DNA of 64,000 nucleotides, from the NCBI GenBank assembly GCA_958298945.1, contig OY282605.1, forward strand, positions 119,532,267 to 119,596,266, read 5' to 3'. Of this stretch, positions 12,671 to 23,870 are shown one piece after another. A model generated the notes under the pieces. The model worked only from the letters and a program-made list of their open reading frames with translations. It ran no database searches and had not been told where the DNA came from. Every line of letters begins with the position of its first letter. Positions within the stretch are counted from its first letter, which is position 1. A program made the translations under genes and the position numbers. The stretch is from Atherix ibis. Taxonomy: Eukaryota; Arthropoda; Insecta; Diptera; Athericidae.

Positions 12671-12745
12671 TTTATCAATGTTATTTTTATAAGAGAATCA
12701 AAATTTTAGCTTTTTTGATTCTCTTATAAAAATAACATTGATAAA
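12671..12745. repeat. perfect 33-bp inverted repeat (hairpin)
   Basis: The left arm is 12671-12703 and the right arm 12713-12745, with no mismatch and a 9-base spacer (TTTTAGCTT). The arm contains TATAAGAGAATCAAAA. No T tract or gene boundary suggests a terminator. It may be a small fold-back element or a palindromic replication error. Confidence 0.95.
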
Positions 12746-12927
12746 TGTTATAAATATTTGGTTTTTTTTTTAATTGATGCAGCAACCGGGCGGGATTATT
12801 TAAAAACTAAATGGTCCAAAAAAGAACTCTTAAAGATAACAGAAAATGAAAGAAACAAAAAAAAAATTCTGTTTTAAGAAGGAAACGGAACAAATCGAAA
12901 CGAGAATGAATCATCAAAACAAGTTGA

Positions 12928-13395
12928 GTGAGAATAAGTCAAGACAAGTCGATTGGAGACGGCGGCGGCGTCCCCATATTTAATCAGGCCCACTCATTTC
13001 GATCCGCGGACTACCGTGCTTTAGTGGCATCAACAATGAATAATCTGGTCGAAAGTATCAATCATCGGTGCCTTCTCAAGTGACTTTTCACTTTTGGGAT
13101 TTGCTCTCATTACGAGACGACTTAACATAATTTATAGTGACTGTGCGAAAAAAAATCCAGAAGCGACTATCGAAAGAATATTGTCTGCCGAATGGATGGC
13201 TATCATGGAAAGAGTGTCTGAGTACTCTCCAGTAACGGGGGAAGTGTTCGTAGACGGTTTGGTAAAATATGAAGTGAGAAAAATCTTCATTTCGATTGGG
13301 AAGAGCTTTTGAATCCTGATACGAACAGAGCAGCTGTGCCTCTTCTCTCTTATTACAAGTGTGTAAATATTTGTGGAGAAGAGTCTTTACTTTAA
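12928..13395 (+). pseudogene. frameshifted protein-like relic of unknown family
   Basis: Three successive plus-strand frames read as protein-like. Frame A (12928-13083) contains VPIFNQAHSFRSADYRALVA and NNLVESINHRCLL, then a stop. Frame B, open across about 13040-13312, contains KKNPEATIERILSAEWMAIM and YSPVTGEVFVDGLVKYE. Frame C (13273-13395) contains FDWEELLNPDTNRAAVPLLS and VNICGEE, then a stop. The stretch is far less AT-rich than its flanks. The frame changes fall inside overlaps too short to be introns, so a coding sequence broken by at least two indels is the simplest reading. I do not recognise the protein. Confidence 0.45.
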
Positions 13396-14240
13396 AGATA
13401 ATTCCATCATTTTCATGACCCCCAATTACACATTTTTATTCCGTAATAACACTCCTAAGTGCCCGAACACACGCGAACACTAATCACCGCTAACTGGTAA
13501 CGGTAGCAAAATTTGTAAGTGCCCAACATTAACTTTGAGAAGCGAGCCTGTTTACGGATAATAGTCACATGTTACCAAGGGTAGATAGACCAACTATCCA
13601 TTATCTCCCGTACCTGTGCAATTTTCACTGATATGCAAATATTGATGAGTCGATGTCGGACATTATTCGTTGGCGGAATGGAAACGGACAGAGATGGTCA
13701 TCGTTAGTTGTCATTCGACGCGCGTCAATTTATTACCCTTTGCTGCCCATTATACCAAATAAATTGCTTTGCAAAACAAATAAAAATTAAAAAAAAAAAT
13801 AATAAAGAAAAAATATAAGACGACAAAAAAGAAATATTCATAAAGCAAATAAAAAGAATTGCAGTAAAAATTGCTAGCATACGAAATGGGAATGACTCGG
13901 GCCAGCGGTATTTGCTTACACCTCATTGCATTCGCTCATTTACTGATGGCATCAAATTGGAATAAATTATTTTTAATAACATTTTAATGCCTAATAAAAA
14001 TCAGCAGTCAGTCAGCCAGAATGCATTCGTATAATGCAGCGTATTAACTCTTGTACAAGTTCGATTGCCGTTTTTACGACCTTTTTGTGGGTCTCGAACT
14101 TGCTTCTCACTAACAAAAGAAACATTTGCGTTTGCATTCACGTATGATCGTAAGGCCAGTTTACCCCCTTCACTTTTGACGTGATTGTTTTTTTTTTTCT
14201 TGAACTTTTTCTATATTGAGTTTTTTTTATTTTAATGGAG
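13396..14240. other. non-coding unique sequence
   Basis: No gene-like signal. The part 13440-13760 is less AT-rich than average but has stops in all frames. Confidence 0.45.
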
Positions 14241-15512
14241 AGGTGTGATCAGTGATCAAGTATGATCACTGATCATTTATTATTATTTATCGAGCAAGAT
14301 TAGTGAAATTTTTTAAAATTAGTAAAAAAATTATGAATTGCCAAAAAGGAATAATTGGGGGATTGTTCAAGAGCAAAATGTGATCACTGATCACTAATAT
14401 TGTGACTGTTTAAATATGATCACCGAAGAATCTTTTAAGTTACAAAGTAGCAACCGCTTTAAGAGGAGATACTTTAAGGTCCATTTTTATATTAAAAAAA
14501 TTATCGTAAAACGATTATGATCACTGATCTTCTATAACTAAATTCAGTTAAAAACTATAAGTTGAAAATAAGTAAGATTCGCGAAAGAATAATAACTTGC
14601 AGAGTGTTTTTGTATTTCAAAAATTATTTTTACTGATCAGATATGATCACTGATCAGATATGATCACTGATTAGCTATGATCACTAGCCAATTATGATCA
14701 GTAGAAAAACTTTCAAATAGAAAAAAAGAAGGATTGGTAACTGACTAAGAAGGATGAGTTTTATTTGAAAAAATTACTACTGATCGAAAGTGATCAGTGA
14801 TCAATAGCATAAGGTCTTTAAAATTTAAAAAAATTGAAATTCCCTAAAACTATATAAATTTAAGGGATGTTAAATTGATAATAAATTGAGGGATATTATT
14901 TTTAAAAAAATGATGAGTTATGATCACTGATCAATTATTATTATTCATCAAGCAAGATCAGTGAAAATTTATAAAATTAGTAAAAAAATTATAAATTGCT
15001 CAAAAGGAATAATTGGGGGATGTTTCAAGAGCAAAACTGATCACTAAAAATCTTTAAAATTACAAAGGAGCCACATCATTGAGAGGAGATAATTTAAGGT
15101 CCATTTCAGCATGATCACCGATCTGCTATAACTGAATTCAGTTAAAAATTATAAAGTTGAAAATAAGTAAGATTTACAAAAGTATAACTTGCGGAAAGTT
15201 TTTGTATTATAAAAAATATTATTACTGATCAGATATGATCACTGATCTGATATGATCGCTAGCCAATTATGATCAGTACAAACATTTTTATATGGAAAAA
15301 AAGAAGGATTGGTAACCGACTAAGAAGGATGAGTTTTATTTGAAAAAGTTTACTCCTAATCGAAAGTGATCAGTGATCAATAGCCTAAAGGGTTTAAAAT
15401 TTAAGAAAATTGAAATTTACTATATTAATTTAAGGGTTGATAAAATGATAATAAATTGAGGAATATTTTTAAAAAAAAAATAATGATGATGATGTATGAT
15501 CACTGCTGAAAA
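14241..15512. repeat. two tandem copies of a TGATCA-rich unit
   Basis: Copy 1 (about 14260-14918) and copy 2 (about 14919-15512) share the order of blocks: TATGATCACTGATCA, GCAAGATYAGTGAAA, AAAGGAATAATTGGGGGAT, AAGAAGGATTGGTAACYGAC and AAAGTGATCAGTGATCAATA. By hand count the palindrome TGATCA occurs about 26 times in 1.27 kb. Copies differ by indels and substitutions. More of the same motif lies beyond the mariner relic at 16258-16295. Confidence 0.9.
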
Positions 15513-15589
15513 CATTCTGTACCAATGGTTTTAAATGGCAAGAAAACCCCCAAAAGTGGGTTATTCTGCCGTAGCTACGTTTCGCGCTT

Positions 15590-16156
15590 TAAGAGTTAAG
15601 CGTCATAATGAGGCTCATTTCTCAATTATACTGAGGATCATTTCTTGATTTCTATAGTCACTTGTGGGTTTTCAGAGCCCCGTATAGAAAAATAAGGGGC
15701 TCTGAAAACTCACAAGTGACTATAGATAAGCCATTGTATCCGCGAAAAGTGAATGTCTGGTGTTTATTTTGGTCTGACAGTGTCATTGGCCTGTATTTCT
15801 TTGAAAATATGAAAGGAAAGGCTGCTGCCGTCAATTCTTAATGCTATGATCGCATTATACCCAATTTTTTTAGACCTGAACTTAAATATTTCAATCTGAA
15901 CCATATGTGGTTACAAACAGACGGCACCACAAGCCACACATTATGACAAATTATTGCTTAACTGCGCGAAAAGTTCTTAGGACGCATAATTACAAAATTT
16001 AGTAATTATGCAGAGAATTTTCAAACTTTAGCGCATTAGCAGACAAAAATCTATCAAGTCTAGACCGAATAACAGCCAGAAATGGAAGAAAAAGTCATCA
16101 AAAATTATCTCAAAAGGATCGAGTCCTGCAAAAAAAGTTTCATGTCAGTTATTTGA
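15590..16156 (+). pseudogene. decayed mariner/Tc1-family transposase
   Basis: From 15698 one frame runs to 16156 and matches the C-terminal half of insect mariner-type transposases. It has GSENSQVTIDKPLYPRKVNV, WSDSVIGLYFFEN, the WLQTDGTTSHT block that carries a catalytic Asp, LREKF, and near the end VIKNYLKRIESCKK. Stops interrupt it at 15839, 15944 and 15959 and again near 16040-16070. The segment that should hold the third catalytic acidic residue (normally in a PLDFFLW-like motif) is missing between about 16000 and 16060. Upstream, NEAHF at about 15606 may be the remnant of the usual DEAHFHL motif. It cannot encode an active enzyme. Confidence 0.85.
15652..15725. repeat. 30-bp inverted repeat inside the transposase relic
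   Basis: The left arm is 15652-15681 and the right arm 15696-15725, with one mismatch and a 14-base spacer. The right arm is genuine transposase coding sequence (GSENSQVTI). The left arm is the same stretch inverted and lies where other coding sequence should be, so it is a local inverted duplication. Confidence 0.95.
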
Positions 16157-16254
16157 ATAATAAAATAATTTATATATTATGTCTTTTATTTAATTTTATT
16201 TTACAAAGCACAAATTTGATAACACGTAAAAATGATTTTTTTAATAATTTGGAC

Positions 16255-16295
16255 GATTAAATATGATCATTGATCGATTTTGATCAATAAATTAA
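16255..16295. repeat. TGATCA motif remnant right of the mariner relic
   Basis: TATGATCATTGATCGATTTT and TGATCAATAA resemble the array at 14.2-15.5 kb. The relic is therefore flanked on both sides by the same motif family. Confidence 0.6.
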
Positions 16296-16526
16296 GACAA
16301 TTTTGCTCAGATTTTTTTTTTTTGTAAAACAAAAAGCATTTTTATGTTTTCTTATAACTTATCAGAAAAATATCGACCAACTACTGAATTTTGAAAATAA
16401 TAATTCAAATTTTAACAACCAAATTTGATTTGTGGTCTTAAAAAAAAACTAAATAATTTTAATAAAAGAAGAAGAAAAAATTACACTTAATAGTAACAAA
16501 TTTTTTCTGTTTTTGTATATTTTCAG

Positions 16527-16712
16527 GTATGTGAAGAAAATGGATTTTCAACTAAAAAAGTTCTGCTAATATTTCTACTACTTCTAACCGCAATCACATA
16601 TAACTGGCATCAGTTCCTCTTAACTATGGTACCAGGAATACGTAAGCTTTATCAATTTTGGGTCACAGAAACCCAAACCAATCGCAAAATAGCAGTCAGG
16701 AACGAATCTTAA
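16527..16712 (+). CDS. membrane-segment exon of a putative small membrane protein
   Basis: A strong acceptor (TTTTTGTATATTTTCAG) precedes 61 codons in phase 0 and a TAA. The peptide begins VCEENGFSTKK, continues with a hydrophobic helix (VLLIFLLLLTAI), then TYNWHQFLL and a basic tail (RKLYQFWV, NRKIAVRNES). AATAAA follows 9 bases after the stop. Splice phase matches the exon ending at 4282; joined, they would encode about 93 residues with a signal peptide or first helix and one later helix. A donor-like GTAAGC lies at 16639, so the exon may instead end there in phase 1. The family is unknown and the join spans 12 kb, so both points are inference. Confidence 0.45.
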   Translation, partial: VCEENGFSTKKVLLIFLLLLTAITYNWHQFLLTMVPGIRKLYQFWVTETQTNRKIAVRNES

Positions 16713-18425
16713 TTAATATAAATAAATTTTGTATCAACATTTCCAGTTTTCAAATTAATTTAATTGCCGCCAAGTTAATTATAAAAGGTCTCCAAAAATA
16801 AATAACAACCAAAATGAAAAAGAAAAAACCAAATTTAACCACAATAAAAAAACCCAATTTTTCTCTGATTACATTTACTTAATAATAATTCCATTTTCTT
16901 AGCGCGATAATTTTCTACTTTTTAAATACTTAATAAAATATTTATTTTCCCATTTCAATTATTCCCGTTTAAAAACAAAAAAAAAATTGTGGTCTGTTTA
17001 TCCACAATAACCAATGTGAAAAAGAAAAAAAAATATTGCCACTAATATTCGAACATTGACATTTTCCATTCGATAAATATTAACAGTTTATGAGAATTAT
17101 AGAAATTAAATAATACATAGGAAAATTTCCATTTGGAGAGTACCCACGAGAGCATGGTCCGAAACTGTGATCCAAATCATATCGTAACATTTTTGTGGTT
17201 AAAATTTTAAATTAACCGCCGAAACTGCACTTTGTTTACAATCAACAATCGCTACTTAAACTATATTTTTTTCTTTACTTTTCATTTGTATTTACATTCT
17301 TTGAAACGCTAATTTACATAAGAGCACTTACATATTTATTTATTGATAAATAAACAATTAAAAAAAAAAATAATAAAAACAAATGAAAAAAAGATGAACG
17401 GCCGGCAATCACTTACGCCATATTGTTAAGATGGCGTTGAACTGTGGCCGATTTTTAATTACTTTTATTGTTGTTGTGTGGTGGCGCTTAAGTAAAGTTT
17501 ATTGCTCGAAAATTAACAAATTATTGAATATTCATTTTCTTTTCCAACGAATTAAGGGTATCGGGCAGTAAGGGTCGGTTTATATTATCAATTTCGTCAA
17601 GTATCGAAATTATTTTTGCAGACCAAAGATTTTGATTATTTTTTTTTTTTTTTTGTCTATGTGGTAATGGATTTATTTTTGTAGAATTTTTAAACTAAAT
17701 GAATTTAAAATGTGGTAAAAGTTCAATAAAACTTTAAATATTTCAACAGTTCAAATAGTTTAGGCATATTTTTTTTTATCGTTTCATTTTTGGTTTTTGA
17801 TAAGTTCAATGACATGAAAATTTGTAATTTTAAGATTATAAAAAATAGAATTTAAGCCATTTGCGTTTAGCAAGAATCTTTGCGTCATATTTTCCCCTTA
17901 GATTAAAAATACACATGCGACAGCTCTAACTTCATTCCAGAAAGTCAACAAAATAACACAACCGCAATAATGTTCGTATGACGATCCAATTCAATCACAC
18001 CCATCATTAGCAGTAAATTAATTATTAAATAGACTTTACGATCAGAACGGAGCACAAATAATAAAAATGGATTTTTTTTTAAAAAGAAAAAGACCCTCAA
18101 ACTAAAGAAAGTTCAAACAAAATCATATCCAGTAAATTGTTGTAATTAAATTTTATTACATCCAAAAGAGACTAAATCAAAATTAATCTCTAACATGAAA
18201 AGATCAACAAAAAAACTTACTATGAATGCAAAAAAAAAAAAAAAACTATTTGGGAACAAAAAATAACGGTTGTTTTTATTGGAAGTTGATTTGCGAAACG
18301 AAAAACTGCAAATTGCAATTACAACTTCGACTGCGATCGGTGCTCGATTGCCCCAACGAGTCGTTAAGGACATAATGATCTGTGACGATCGAAAGTCGAC
18401 AATATAACCGTAACGAGAAACAGAG
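16713..18425. other. AT-rich non-coding stretch
   Basis: No supported gene. A minus-strand ATG frame at 18146-18373 (start MSLTTRWGNRAPIAVEVVI) has a plausible first 35 codons but then reads into poly-T-derived phenylalanines. I regard it as unsupported. Confidence 0.45.
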
Positions 18426-20225
18426 CTAAGACCCCAGTACTGAGACCCCAGACCTTAGAGTTAAGATCCCAGTTATTATATTTAGGACCCCAGTTCTTAG
18501 AGTTAAGACCCCAAACACCAGATCACATACCTTAAATACCAAATTTTAAACGATATTTCAAATATCACAGACCTAAGAGTTAAGACCCCAGTTTTTAGAG
18601 TTAGGACCCCAGTTCTTAGAGTTAAGACCCCAAACACCAGATCACATACCTTAAATACCAAATTTTAAACGATATTTAAAATATAACTGACCTAAGAGTT
18701 AAGACCCCAGTTTTTAGAGTTAGGACCCCAGTTCTTAGAGTTAAGACCCCAAACACCAGATCACATACCTTAAATACCAAATTTTAAACGATATTTAAAA
18801 TATAACTGACCTAAGAGTTAAGACCCCAGTTTTTAGAGTTAGGACCCCAGTTCTTAGAGTTAGGACCCCAAACACCAGATCACAAACCTTAAATACCAAA
18901 TTTTAAACGATATTTAAAATATCACAGACCTAAGAGTTAAGACCCCAGTTTTTAGAGTTAGGACCCCAGTTCTTAGAGTTAAGACCCCAAACACCAGATC
19001 ACATACCTTAAATACCAAATTTTAAACGATATTTAAAATATAACTGACCTAAGAGTTAAGACCCCAGTTTTTAGAGTTAGGACCCCAGTTCTTAGAGTTA
19101 GGACCCCAAACACCAGATCACAAACCTTAAATACCAAATTTTAAACGATATTTAAAATATCACAGACCTAAGAGTTAAGACCCCAGTTTTTAGAGTTAGG
19201 GCCCCAGTTCTTAGAGTTAAGACCCCAGACATCAGATCACATACCTTAAAGGCCAAATTTTAAACGATATTTAAAATATCACAGACCTCAGAGTTAAGAC
19301 CCTAGTTTTTAGAGTTAGGACACCAGTTCTTAGAGTTAAGACCCCAAACACCAGATCACATACCTTAAATGCCAAATTTTAAACGATATTTAAAATATCA
19401 CAGACCTCAGAGTTAAGACCCCAGTTTTTAGAGTTAGGACTCCAGTTCTTAGAGTTAAGACCCCAAACAGCAGATCACATACCTTAAATGCCAAATTTTA
19501 AACGATATTTAAAATATCACAGACATCAGAGTTAAGACCCCAGTTTTTAGAGTTAGGACCCCAGTTCTTAGAGTTAAGACCCCAAACAGCAGATCACATA
19601 CCTTAAATACCAAATTTTAAACGATATTTCAAATATCACAGACCTAAGAGTTAAGACCCCAGTTTTTAGAGTTAGGACCCCAGTTCTTAGAGTTAAGACC
19701 CCAAACACCAGATCACATACCTTAAATACCAAATTTTAAACGATATTTAAAATATCACAGACCTCAGAGTTAAGACCCCAGTTTTTACAGTTAGGACCCC
19801 AGTTCTTAGAGTTAAGACCCCAAACACCAGATCACATACCTTAAATGCCAAATTTTAAACGATATTTTAAATATCACAGACCTAAGAGTTAAGACCCCAG
19901 TTTTTAGAGTTAGGACCCCAGTTCTTAGAGTTAAGACCCCAAACACCAGATCACATACCTTAAAGGCCAAATTTTAAAAGATATTTAAAATATCCTAGAC
20001 CTCAGAGTTAAGACCCCAGTTTTTAGAGTTAGGACCCCAGTTCTTAGAGTTAAGACCCCAAACACCAGATCACATACCTTAAATGCCAAATTTTAAACGA
20101 TATTTAAAATATCACAGACCTCAGAGTTAAGACCCCAGTTTTTAGAGTAAGGACTCCAGTTCTTAGAGTTAAGACCCCAGACACCAGATCACATACCTTA
20201 AATACCAAATTTTAAACGATATTAC
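18426..20225. repeat. 119-bp satellite, about 15 copies
   Basis: The block ACGATATTT recurs at exactly 119-base spacing from 18551 to 20217 (15 occurrences). Each unit holds three 21-base subrepeats of the type AGAGTTARGACCCCAGTTYTT, then CACCAGATCACATACCTTAAA, then a dyad GATATTT-N-AAATATC. The edges are degenerate: shorter AAGACCCCAG-type motifs lead in from about 18426 and decay after 20225. Variants such as CTCAGAG versus CTAAGAG, and TATAACTG versus TATCACAG, are shared by subsets of copies. A two-unit (238-base) duplication is visible where GTTAGGACCCCAAAC recurs near 18856 and 19094. Confidence 0.98.
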
Positions 20226-21062
20226 TCAGATCTCAAAACTCAGATTTAAGAGCTCATATGCCAAAGCCAAGACTCCATAGTTCAGACCCTAAAATCCTAC
20301 ATGCATTAACGAGTTTGCTTCGAGCATATGGTAGATGAAAATTCCATCCGACTCGATACATTCAATTCGCAATCAAGTTCAATCGAATTTCAAATTTTCA
20401 TTGCTAATTAATAGTGACGGAAAGTGCCCGTGTAGACTAACTACGCCCCAATCCGATGACAGTGCAATAAATTCAGTATTTTACTGAACCCCAATTGTAG
20501 TCTTGGTGGCAGTTAAAATTGCGGAAATTGGCCCTTCCTAACAGATCCGTTCACTCTACCGCTATCTACTGACCGTCGAAACTTGCCGGACACAAACTTG
20601 TTGATCTGTCGCGTGAGCTTTGTACCCCATGTACTCGTACAAATGATTGGTAGGTAACTGGGGAACCATTAAATATTAAAAGTCGGGTCGAAAAGAAAAT
20701 AAGGAAAACTTCGTAATTTATCATAGCTCGATTGACTAATGACTACTTGCTACCTGTTGCCGTTTGTCTTTTGGTTTATCTTGTTGTCTTTTACAACTTG
20801 TTGCCCATCCGTGCTCGACTGTCGACTATATCTTTACAATCAGATTCATCGGCTTAAGATACGAACGAACGCCATGGACTTTTGGGCAATTTCATGCAAT
20901 AAGAAGAAAAAAAACACGATTGAAACATCCCGCAAACCGCCACAGTTAAGATGTGAGTGATGTCAAAGACAACAAGCCCTTCCCTTTGTTAGTTGTCTCC
21001 ACACTCCATGGCTTAATAAACTTTCTACATTTTACTTCCATCTTCCAACTTCAAATTTCCAG
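20226..21062. other. unique sequence, non-coding as read
   Basis: Less AT-rich than average around 20400-20900 but without a convincing frame. Two overlapping plus-strand frames at 20739-20960 lack splice or start support. Confidence 0.4.
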
Positions 21063-21128
21063 GTTTACAAGTCAAAAGAAGTGTGCTGCTGCTGCTCACA
21101 TTTAACCATCAAACCAACTGTAAACTGA
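21063..21128 (+). CDS. possible Cys-rich terminal exon
   Basis: A good acceptor (CCAACTTCAAATTTCCAG) precedes 21 phase-0 codons and a TGA: VYKSKEVCCCCSHLTIKPT then VN. The four consecutive cysteines come from a TGC run. It is too short to be sure and no partner exon was found. Confidence 0.15.
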   Translation, partial: VYKSKEVCCCCSHLTIKPTVN

Positions 21129-22181
21129 ACAGAATCGTCTCCCGAGCGATTGGTGCTATTAAATCGGTTTGCTTGCGGTCTCACTTCTCGAATACACCAA
21201 TCAATTCCACCCTTCTTCGTCTTCATGATTCTTTCTTTTTTTCATATACAAGAGAATAATTTACATCTATTAGTGCAATTCGGATTTAATTTCAATTCGA
21301 ATTTGATTGCTGAAGTTTTTCTAGGTCTTCATTCATTCTGTTCGATTTAAATTGCGATACGATTCAGATTTGAAGCAAATTAACTGCAGCCTTTACCACT
21401 TGTTGTTTCTTCCTTCTAGGCATTATTTACAAACAACAAATAATAATGTTTGAGAGATTTTCTGAAAATTGCATAAAATCCGTATAATAACGATGTGGCC
21501 GGCCGCCATTCCTAGAAAGAAAGAATACAGAAAGATATTCAAAATTATCATATACGAACCGGTAACTAATTTCTTAATAGTAAAATTTTTCTAATCACAA
21601 AAATAAAACAGGAAAAAAAATAAAAATCAAAACTGGAAAAATGTCGATAGTTTTTACGAATAGTCAGCGTAAACAGTAAACGACTAGCGGCAGTGTCCAA
21701 AACTAGTTTCATTTGCATTGCTGGGGTTTTTTTCTCCAAATAAACTGAGCCAACTCCCCCCTCCTCCCCCCCTTAATTGGCTTCAACATAAGACCTTACA
21801 AAAATTTAAAAAAAAACTTGACACATTTTCTATGTGACTACTGCTGCCATCTAGTTTCTAATCTCTGTACTTGGAGCTGTTGCTACTCCGAATAATATTG
21901 TTATTATTGTTGTTGTAGTGCTACACTTTTCTAGACAATAATTTTGTTGCTAATACTAAAGTAATTTTTCATCTCGCACTTTGCTGTGTTCTTGATGGCA
22001 TTCTGCTGCTGCGCCTCAATTAAAACAAAAAAAGTCCCAATATTGTCAAAAAATCCATTTTTTTTTTTTTTTTTTGGTTTTGCTGGCACCACTTACGCCT
22101 GTTATATTAATTTTTGCGGTTTATTTGTTATTTATCGTTTTAGTTATACTTGCTGCCGTTGTTAATTTGTAGTTTTGCAAA
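21129..22181. other. unique AT-rich sequence
   Basis: No supported gene. ATTGTTGTTG-type and T runs occur near 21900 and 22060. Confidence 0.45.
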
Positions 22182-22385
22182 TCAGTCTGGAAAATAAAGT
22201 TTGCTTGCATAGCTGTAAACTCCAAATGCGAATATAAACAAATTCTCAAAAGTCGCTGCTGTTTCCGCTGTTGGCATTGCTTCTGCTCCCACAACTAATG
22301 TTCGGCTGAGGTAAACAGCACTAGCACCTGTATCTGTTGTACATGTCTTAACACCTGTGCACTTGTTTTCTGATTGCATAATCAT
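22182..22385 (-). CDS. hypothetical 67-residue minus-strand ORF
   Basis: It starts at an ATG in ACCATGA context and ends in TGA. The peptide (MIMQSENKCTGVKTC, then GASAVYLSRTLVVGAEAMPT) has balanced composition, with a hydrophobic patch near residues 48-56 (ENLFIFAFGVYSYA). It is less AT-rich than its surroundings. There is no promoter or splice evidence and no recognised family. Confidence 0.22.
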   Translation of the reverse strand: MIMQSENKCTGVKTCTTDTGASAVYLSRTLVVGAEAMPTAETAATFENLFIFAFGVYSYASKLYFPD

Positions 22386-23450
22386 GGTTGCTTTTTTTTT
22401 ATCTCACTTAACCGTCGTGATAGGTAAAGTGAGACAGAGAGAGAAAAAAACACGATTGAAAACAACAACAACAACAAAATTTTGTTTAATCTTTTTCCTC
22501 ATCGCTTGTTTGTTTGTTTCTTCGCCTAATTTATTCGCAATTTTTTCATCTTTTTGATATTTTTTACATACTGTATTTATCTATTATTATTAACAGGAAA
22601 GAGGAGAACATATTATTTTTAGTATTTTTTATATAAAATTTCAATCTAAACTTGATAAGAACTTGGGCTTTTATTTGGAGGCGAAAACTTTTTTTTAAAA
22701 ATATTAAAAGAATTATTATTGCACAAAAACACTTTTGACCGATATGGAAAATTGAATATAAAAACAAAATTTAAATCAATCTCCGAATATAGATAAAAAC
22801 CTATAAAAATAAGATCATTAGTTTTTTTTCAATTTTATATTAAAACTAAAAGAAAAGAAGAAGAAGAAAACCCATTAAAATCTTTGAAAGAAAATAGATA
22901 GAAGAAGAAAAAAAAACTACTTTTAACTAAATGGGAAGGTTAACTTGTTGGAAATTATTGCATTTTCTTTGTACATTATCGGATGTCTATACTTTTGGAA
23001 AATTTCGAAAGGCAAATAAAATCCAACCAACCATTAATAAGTCACTAACGGACGAAAAAAAAAAAAAACTCCATTTTCGAAACGGAGTTAACAAATTTTT
23101 GTTAGAAGGAAAAAGTGATTGCGCTCAACACCATCGCCCACTTAGCCCATAGGCTAAGTCTAGCTGGCATATCTGAAAAGTAATATCAGCCCACGTTCAA
23201 ATGGATTTCTTATGCAACAGGCAACATTGTACTGTACAGCATGGCATTAAGATAAGCACCATCACCGGGCACATTAACAGATCGCCGTACAAACCCTAAA
23301 CCCAGTTTAGAAGCTAAAATGTTTTTTCCATGCCTACTTTTTTTCTCCATTTGCGAAATAAAAATACAAAAAAAAAACCGTTTGATAAATGAACATGAAA
23401 ATAGTCGCATCATTGCCATCATCGAGCTTTGGATTGCATAATTTCTGGTC
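22386..23450. other. AT-rich sequence with A tracts
   Basis: A plus-strand ATG frame at 22931-23149 (start MGRLTCWKLLHFLC) is possible but unsupported. The rest is AT-rich and lacks signals. Confidence 0.4.
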
Positions 23451-23870
23451 TAGCACTTCGATCAAGACACCATTTGACGATCGACTAACATGCGATCGCA
23501 ATCGATGCAAAATCTTCTTTGGCGTTTCTCTACATTCCCTTTTTTTCTGTTCAACAATCGATCAATCGGTCCAATCAATCCTTATCACGACAGTATATCA
23601 TCAGCATCGTCTCCGCATTTGGATCCACATGCCTGCAATGCAAATGTTCCGTGATCGCCGATAGATCCGATGACGTGCCATCATCACCGAAACTGGTCGA
23701 TTCAGTCAGAGAGGCTTTGTGCAAAATGAAAGGAAGCGGTTTGCATTCGGATTCGTCAACAAGTCGACCCTGGCATTTTCGGCTATTATTGGCATTATTT
23801 TTCATCGATCCCCAACCTCCTCCTAGCCATTTGGTTAACTTCTATCTATAACCTTCCATCCTCAATCTCT
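23451..23870. other. GC-richer island with overlapping ORFs on both strands
   Basis: The plus-strand frame 23519-23848 contains LQCKCSVIADRSDDVPSSPK and VREALCKMKGSGLHSDSS. The minus-strand frame 23575-23805 contains RKCQGRLVDESECKPLP and LTESTSFGDDGTSSDLSA. Both look protein-like, which shows how little this test proves here. The island also carries many CGATC/GATCGA steps (23475-23505, 23565-23580). It could be an exon or a regulatory region. Confidence 0.3.

Noticed and set aside
14241..15512. GATC clustering as a bacterial Dam or oriC-like region
   Set aside because: The context is eukaryotic, the sites belong to diverged tandem units, and no DnaA-type boxes or bacterial genes are present.
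18855..19100. TTAGG pentamers suggesting telomeric repeats
   Set aside because: TTAGG occurs only inside the longer 21-base satellite subunit (GAGTTAGGACCCC) and is not tandem on its own.
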